The position numbers and the translations under genes were made by a program. From assembly GCF_024199795.1 (NCBI RefSeq), contig NZ_JANADK010000001.1, forward strand, positions 8,122,001 to 8,186,000: DNA of 64,000 nt. The letters are read 5' to 3'. The notes beneath the pieces are model-generated. The model made no database searches and was not told the DNA's origin. It saw nothing but the letters and a program-made list of their open reading frames with translations. Source of the stretch: Bradyrhizobium sp. CCGB01. Its GTDB lineage: Bacteria; Pseudomonadota; Alphaproteobacteria; Rhizobiales; Xanthobacteraceae. Shown in pieces: positions 59,203 to 64,000 of this stretch (its first letter is position 1; each line of letters opens with the position of its first letter).

Positions 59203-60351
59203 ATGGACCTCAATCTCAGTGACGAGCAGCGGCTGCTGCGCGAGAGCGCGGAACGCTTCGTGGCGGAAAGCTACGATGCCGATCATCGCCGCAAGATGGC
59301 GAACGATCCGCTCGGATACAGCCCGGCGGTGTGGAAGCAGTTCGCCGAACTCGGCTGGCTGGCGCTGCCGATCCCGGAAGAGTTTGACGGGCTCGGCGGC
59401 GGCGCGGTGGAGATCGGCATCTTGATGGAAGCGTTTGGCCGCGGGCTGGTGTCCGAGCCCTACATCGCGACGGTCGTGCTGGGATCTGCGCTGATCGAGA
59501 AATGCGGCAGCACAGCGCAGAAGCAGGCAAGACTGCCGAAAGTCGCGGATGGATCACTGAAGCTCGCCTTTGCGCATTCCGAGCGCGCGGCGCGGTTCGA
59601 TCTCGCCAAGGTCGCGACCACCGCGCACAAGACGGCGCAAGGCTGGCGCCTGACAGGCAACAAGATCGCGGTGCTCGACGGCCACGCCGCCGACGAGATC
59701 ATCGTCTCCGCGCATGTCCATGATCATCAGGGGCCGTCGGGACGGATCGGCTTGTTCCAGGTCGCAGCGAAGACGCCGAGCGTTGCCGTCAGCGACTATG
59801 AGCGCCTCGGCGGCGGACGGGCCTGCAACATCGAGCTGTCAGGCGTCGAGCTGCCGGGGGACGCGCTGCTCGGCAACGGACACGACGCAATGCCCGCGAT
59901 CGAATGGGCCGTCGATCGCGCCATGGCGGCGCTGGGCGCGGAAGCTGTCGGCATCATGCAGACGCTGCTCGACACCACGCTCGAATACACCAAAATTCGA
60001 AAACAGTTCGGCCGGCCGCTCTCGGCCAATCAGGTGATCCGCCACCGCCTCGCGGACATGGCGATGCAGGTCGACGAGTCACGCTCGATGGCGCTGCGCG
60101 CCGCGCTGAAGGCAGACAGCACGCCGGTCGAGCGGGCGCGGGCGGCGTCTGGCGCCAAAGCAAGAATCGGCAAATCCGCGCGCTTCGTCGGCGAGCAGTC
60201 GATTCAGCTCCACGGCGGCATGGGCGTCACCGAGGAGCTCGAGGTCGGTGCCTACTTCAAGCGCCTCGTCGCGTTCGACACGCTGTTCGGCGGCAGCGCG
60301 CACCACTATGCCCGCCACGCCCGGCTTGGCCGCACCTCCGTGCCGGCCTGA
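59203..60351 (+). CDS. acyl-CoA dehydrogenase, small-subunit-like
   Basis: A 382-residue acyl-CoA dehydrogenase fold with family landmarks: 'LGWLALPIPEEFDGLGGGAVEIGILMEAFGRG' in parts, 'YTKIRKQFGRPLSANQVIRHRLADMAMQVDESRSMALRAA', and 'QLHGGMGVTEELEVGAYFKRL'. The C-terminal catalytic loop is replaced by 'FDTLFGGSAHHYARHAR', and no matching Glu is evident in the alternative helix, so it probably works as the partner of the next gene in a heteromer, as with pimeloyl-CoA dehydrogenase PimD/PimC or FadE pairs of actinobacteria. It starts at ATG 59203, four bases after the crotonase stop. Confidence 0.82.
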   Translation: MDLNLSDEQRLLRESAERFVAESYDADHRRKMANDPLGYSPAVWKQFAELGWLALPIPEEFDGLGGGAVEIGILMEAFGRGLVSEPYIATVVLGSALIEKCGSTAQKQARLPKVADGSLKLAFAHSERAARFDLAKVATTAHKTAQGWRLTGNKIAVLDGHAADEIIVSAHVHDHQGPSGRIGLFQVAAKTPSVAVSDYERLGGGRACNIELSGVELPGDALLGNGHDAMPAIEWAVDRAMAALGAEAVGIMQTLLDTTLEYTKIRKQFGRPLSANQVIRHRLADMAMQVDESRSMALRAALKADSTPVERARAASGAKARIGKSARFVGEQSIQLHGGMGVTEELEVGAYFKRLVAFDTLFGGSAHHYARHARLGRTSVPA

Positions 60352-60366
60352 CACAAGGAGCGCATC

Positions 60367-61563
60367 ATGGATTTGTCGTTCAGTGCCGAGGAGCGCGCCT
60401 TCCAGGACGAGGTGCGCGGCTTCATTGCGAAGAACCTCACCGAGGAGATGAAGCGCGCCACGGCGCTGACGCCGTCGGTGTTCTCCGATCCTGATATCGG
60501 CATGGCCTGGCAGCGCGCGCTGCACAGCCGCGGCTGGGGCGCGCCGGGTTGGCCGGTCGATCATGGCGGCCCGGACTGGACGCCGGCGCAGCGCTGGATC
60601 TTCGAGACCGAAAGCGCGCGGGCCGGCGTGCCCAATGTCAACGTGATGGGCGTGAAGATGGTCGGGCCCGTCATCATCGGCTTCGGCAGCCCGGAGCAAA
60701 AGAACTTCTACTTGCCGCGCATTCTCTCGGGCGAGGATTACTGGTGCCAGGGCTATTCCGAGCCCGGCTCCGGCTCCGACCTTTCCTCGCTGAAGACGCG
60801 CGCGGTGCGCGACGGCGACGACTACATCATCAACGGCACCAAAATCTGGACCACGCATGCGCACCACGCCAACCGCATGTTCGCGCTGGTGCGCACCAGC
60901 GACGGGCCGCGGCAGCAGGACGGCATCAGCTTCATCCTGATCGACATGACAACGCCGGGCATCACGACACGGCCCATTCTCACCATCGGCGGCGACCACG
61001 AGGTCAACCAGGTGTTCTTCGACGACGTGCGCGTGCCCGTCGCCAACCGCGTCGGCGAGGAAGGCAAGGGCTGGACCTACGGCAAATATCTGCTCGAGTT
61101 CGAGCGCGGCTCCGGTATTGCGTCAGCGAAGCTGCGCGAGGGCTTGAAGGCGATCGCGGAGCTGGCCGAGTCCGACCTGACGGGCCGCGCGATCGACAGC
61201 CCCGATATCGCGACGCGCATCTCCGAGGTCGAAATCGACATCGATGCGCTGGAGATGACGGAGCTGCGCGTGCTCTCGGCGCTGCAGACCGGACAAAATC
61301 CCGGCGCGGTGTCGTCGATCCTGAAGCTGCGCAACAGCGAGATCCGGCAAGCCGTGACGCGGCTGGGGGTCGACGTCATCGGCCACGACGCGCTCGCGGT
61401 CGAGCCAATGCGCCCGCTCTACAAGCTCAACCACGCGCCGGCACTGCCCGAGGACATGCTGACGGTGGTGCCGGAATATCTCAACGGCCGCGCCTATACG
61501 ATCTTCGGCGGCACCTCGGAGATCCAGCGCGACATCATCGCGAAGATGATGCTGGGGATTTGA
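60367..61563 (+). CDS. acyl-CoA dehydrogenase, large-subunit-like
   Basis: A 398-residue acyl-CoA dehydrogenase: 'WCQGYSEPGSGSDLSSLKTRA', 'YIINGTKIWTTHAHHANRMF', and C-terminal 'IFGGTSEIQRDIIAKMMLG'. The loop reads GGTSEIQR, so the usual Glu of E-G-T-S is lost, but Glu246 in 'LLEFERGSGIA' lies at the alternative catalytic-helix position. Together with the upstream gene it resembles heteromeric dehydrogenases of dicarboxylyl- or steroid-CoA (PimC/PimD, FadE pairs). The start is ATG 60367 with GGAG. 15 bases separate the two genes. A repeat follows the stop. Confidence 0.85.
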   Translation: MDLSFSAEERAFQDEVRGFIAKNLTEEMKRATALTPSVFSDPDIGMAWQRALHSRGWGAPGWPVDHGGPDWTPAQRWIFETESARAGVPNVNVMGVKMVGPVIIGFGSPEQKNFYLPRILSGEDYWCQGYSEPGSGSDLSSLKTRAVRDGDDYIINGTKIWTTHAHHANRMFALVRTSDGPRQQDGISFILIDMTTPGITTRPILTIGGDHEVNQVFFDDVRVPVANRVGEEGKGWTYGKYLLEFERGSGIASAKLREGLKAIAELAESDLTGRAIDSPDIATRISEVEIDIDALEMTELRVLSALQTGQNPGAVSSILKLRNSEIRQAVTRLGVDVIGHDALAVEPMRPLYKLNHAPALPEDMLTVVPEYLNGRAYTIFGGTSEIQRDIIAKMMLGI

Positions 61564-61589
61564 AAGGCGAGATGGCGCTACACACTCGC

Positions 61590-61736
61590 TGTCGTCCCGG
61601 ACAAGCGAAGCGCAGATCCGGGACCCATAACCACTGGGAGAGGTTATGGCACGAGCTGGTCACCACGAATCTTCGCCAAACCACTCCCTGTGGTTATGGG
61701 TCCCGGGTTCGCGCTTTGCGCGCCCCGGGACGACGA
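61590..61736. repeat. intergenic palindromic repeat, 'GTCGTCCC' family, copy 3
   Basis: GTCGTCCCGGACAAGCGAAG ... CGCCCCGGGACGACG ends, core CACGAATCTTCGCCAAACCAC with TGTGGTTATGGGTCCCGG. It lies between the convergent dehydrogenase and molybdenum hydroxylase genes. Confidence 0.8.
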
Positions 61737-61774
61737 GCTGAGTTTGAGGCGGCAGCTGGCGCAATAACTCGGCA

Positions 61775-64000
<2,226 letters not shown>

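Overview
The window looks like a chromosomal segment of an alphaproteobacterium of the Bradyrhizobium / Rhodopseudomonas group. The evidence is the high GC content, a DUF3551 small secreted protein, a CyaC-like redox adenylate cyclase, a SorAB-type sulfite dehydrogenase, many acyl-CoA enzymes, and at least six families of intergenic palindromic repeats. One of these families gives the conceptual translation 'PSPLVGEGGAKRRMRG' that is typical of Rhizobiales intergenic elements. I saw no phage, insertion sequence, tRNA, rRNA or CRISPR array. Species assignment is inference.

Layout. 0-4.6 kb: an orphan membrane-anchored TAXI-type binding protein diverges from a Tat-exported metallophosphoesterase followed by two small membrane proteins. 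A perfect FNR/FixK-type box lies between them. A DedA-like membrane protein follows. 4.9-12.9 kb: small secreted or cell-envelope proteins (an AOC-barrel-like protein, DUF3551, two L,D-transpeptidases, a DUF2927-like protein), a Gre-fold protein without the usual acidic tip, a possible PD-(D/E)XK-like protein, and an acetolactate-synthase-like TPP enzyme. 13-18 kb: a threonine-synthase-like PLP enzyme, then the URC-type uracil catabolism set (GTP cyclohydrolase II-like URC1, DUF1688/URC4, uracil phosphoribosyltransferase). 18-20.5 kb: an M48 protease and a DUF898 membrane protein. 20.8-31.2 kb: two tandem cytochromes P450, a LysR regulator divergent from an acyl-CoA dehydrogenase / CoA-transferase / MaoC-type hydratase operon, a benzoylformate-decarboxylase-like enzyme, and a divergent SDR-marR pair around a perfect 13-bp-arm palindrome.

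31-50 kb: a second SDR, a hemolysin III-family membrane protein, the ycjX-ycjF pair, a GT39 glycosyltransferase, the CyaC-like cyclase, sorAB, a cold-shock protein, the divergent putR-putA pair with inverted repeats between them, a second CoA-transferase, a glutathione S-transferase, a previously uncalled 54-residue membrane protein, and a secreted CxxCH protein. 50-64 kb: a polar amino-acid-type ABC transporter divergent from an M20 amidohydrolase, with a LacI-type operator between them and a LacI regulator next door. Then come a TPM/TPM/LemA cluster, a crotonase-fold protein lacking both catalytic glutamates followed by two acyl-CoA dehydrogenases that look like a heteromeric pair, and the 5'-truncated large subunit of a form-II molybdenum hydroxylase.

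How the genes work together. The window is dominated by catabolism of CoA-linked acids, uracil, proline and N-acyl-type compounds, with redox control points (FixK box, CyaC, SorAB). The strongest regulatory inferences come from visible palindromes: FixK box at 1511, MarR operator at 30682, put-region repeats at 42144-42188, and LacI operator at 53541. I found no single locus that is clearly a new system. The most unusual items are the tip-less Gre protein, the catalytic-residue-free crotonase linked to two acyl-CoA dehydrogenases, and the LacI-operator-linked uptake/hydrolysis unit. The first 152 bases hold no gene I can support.
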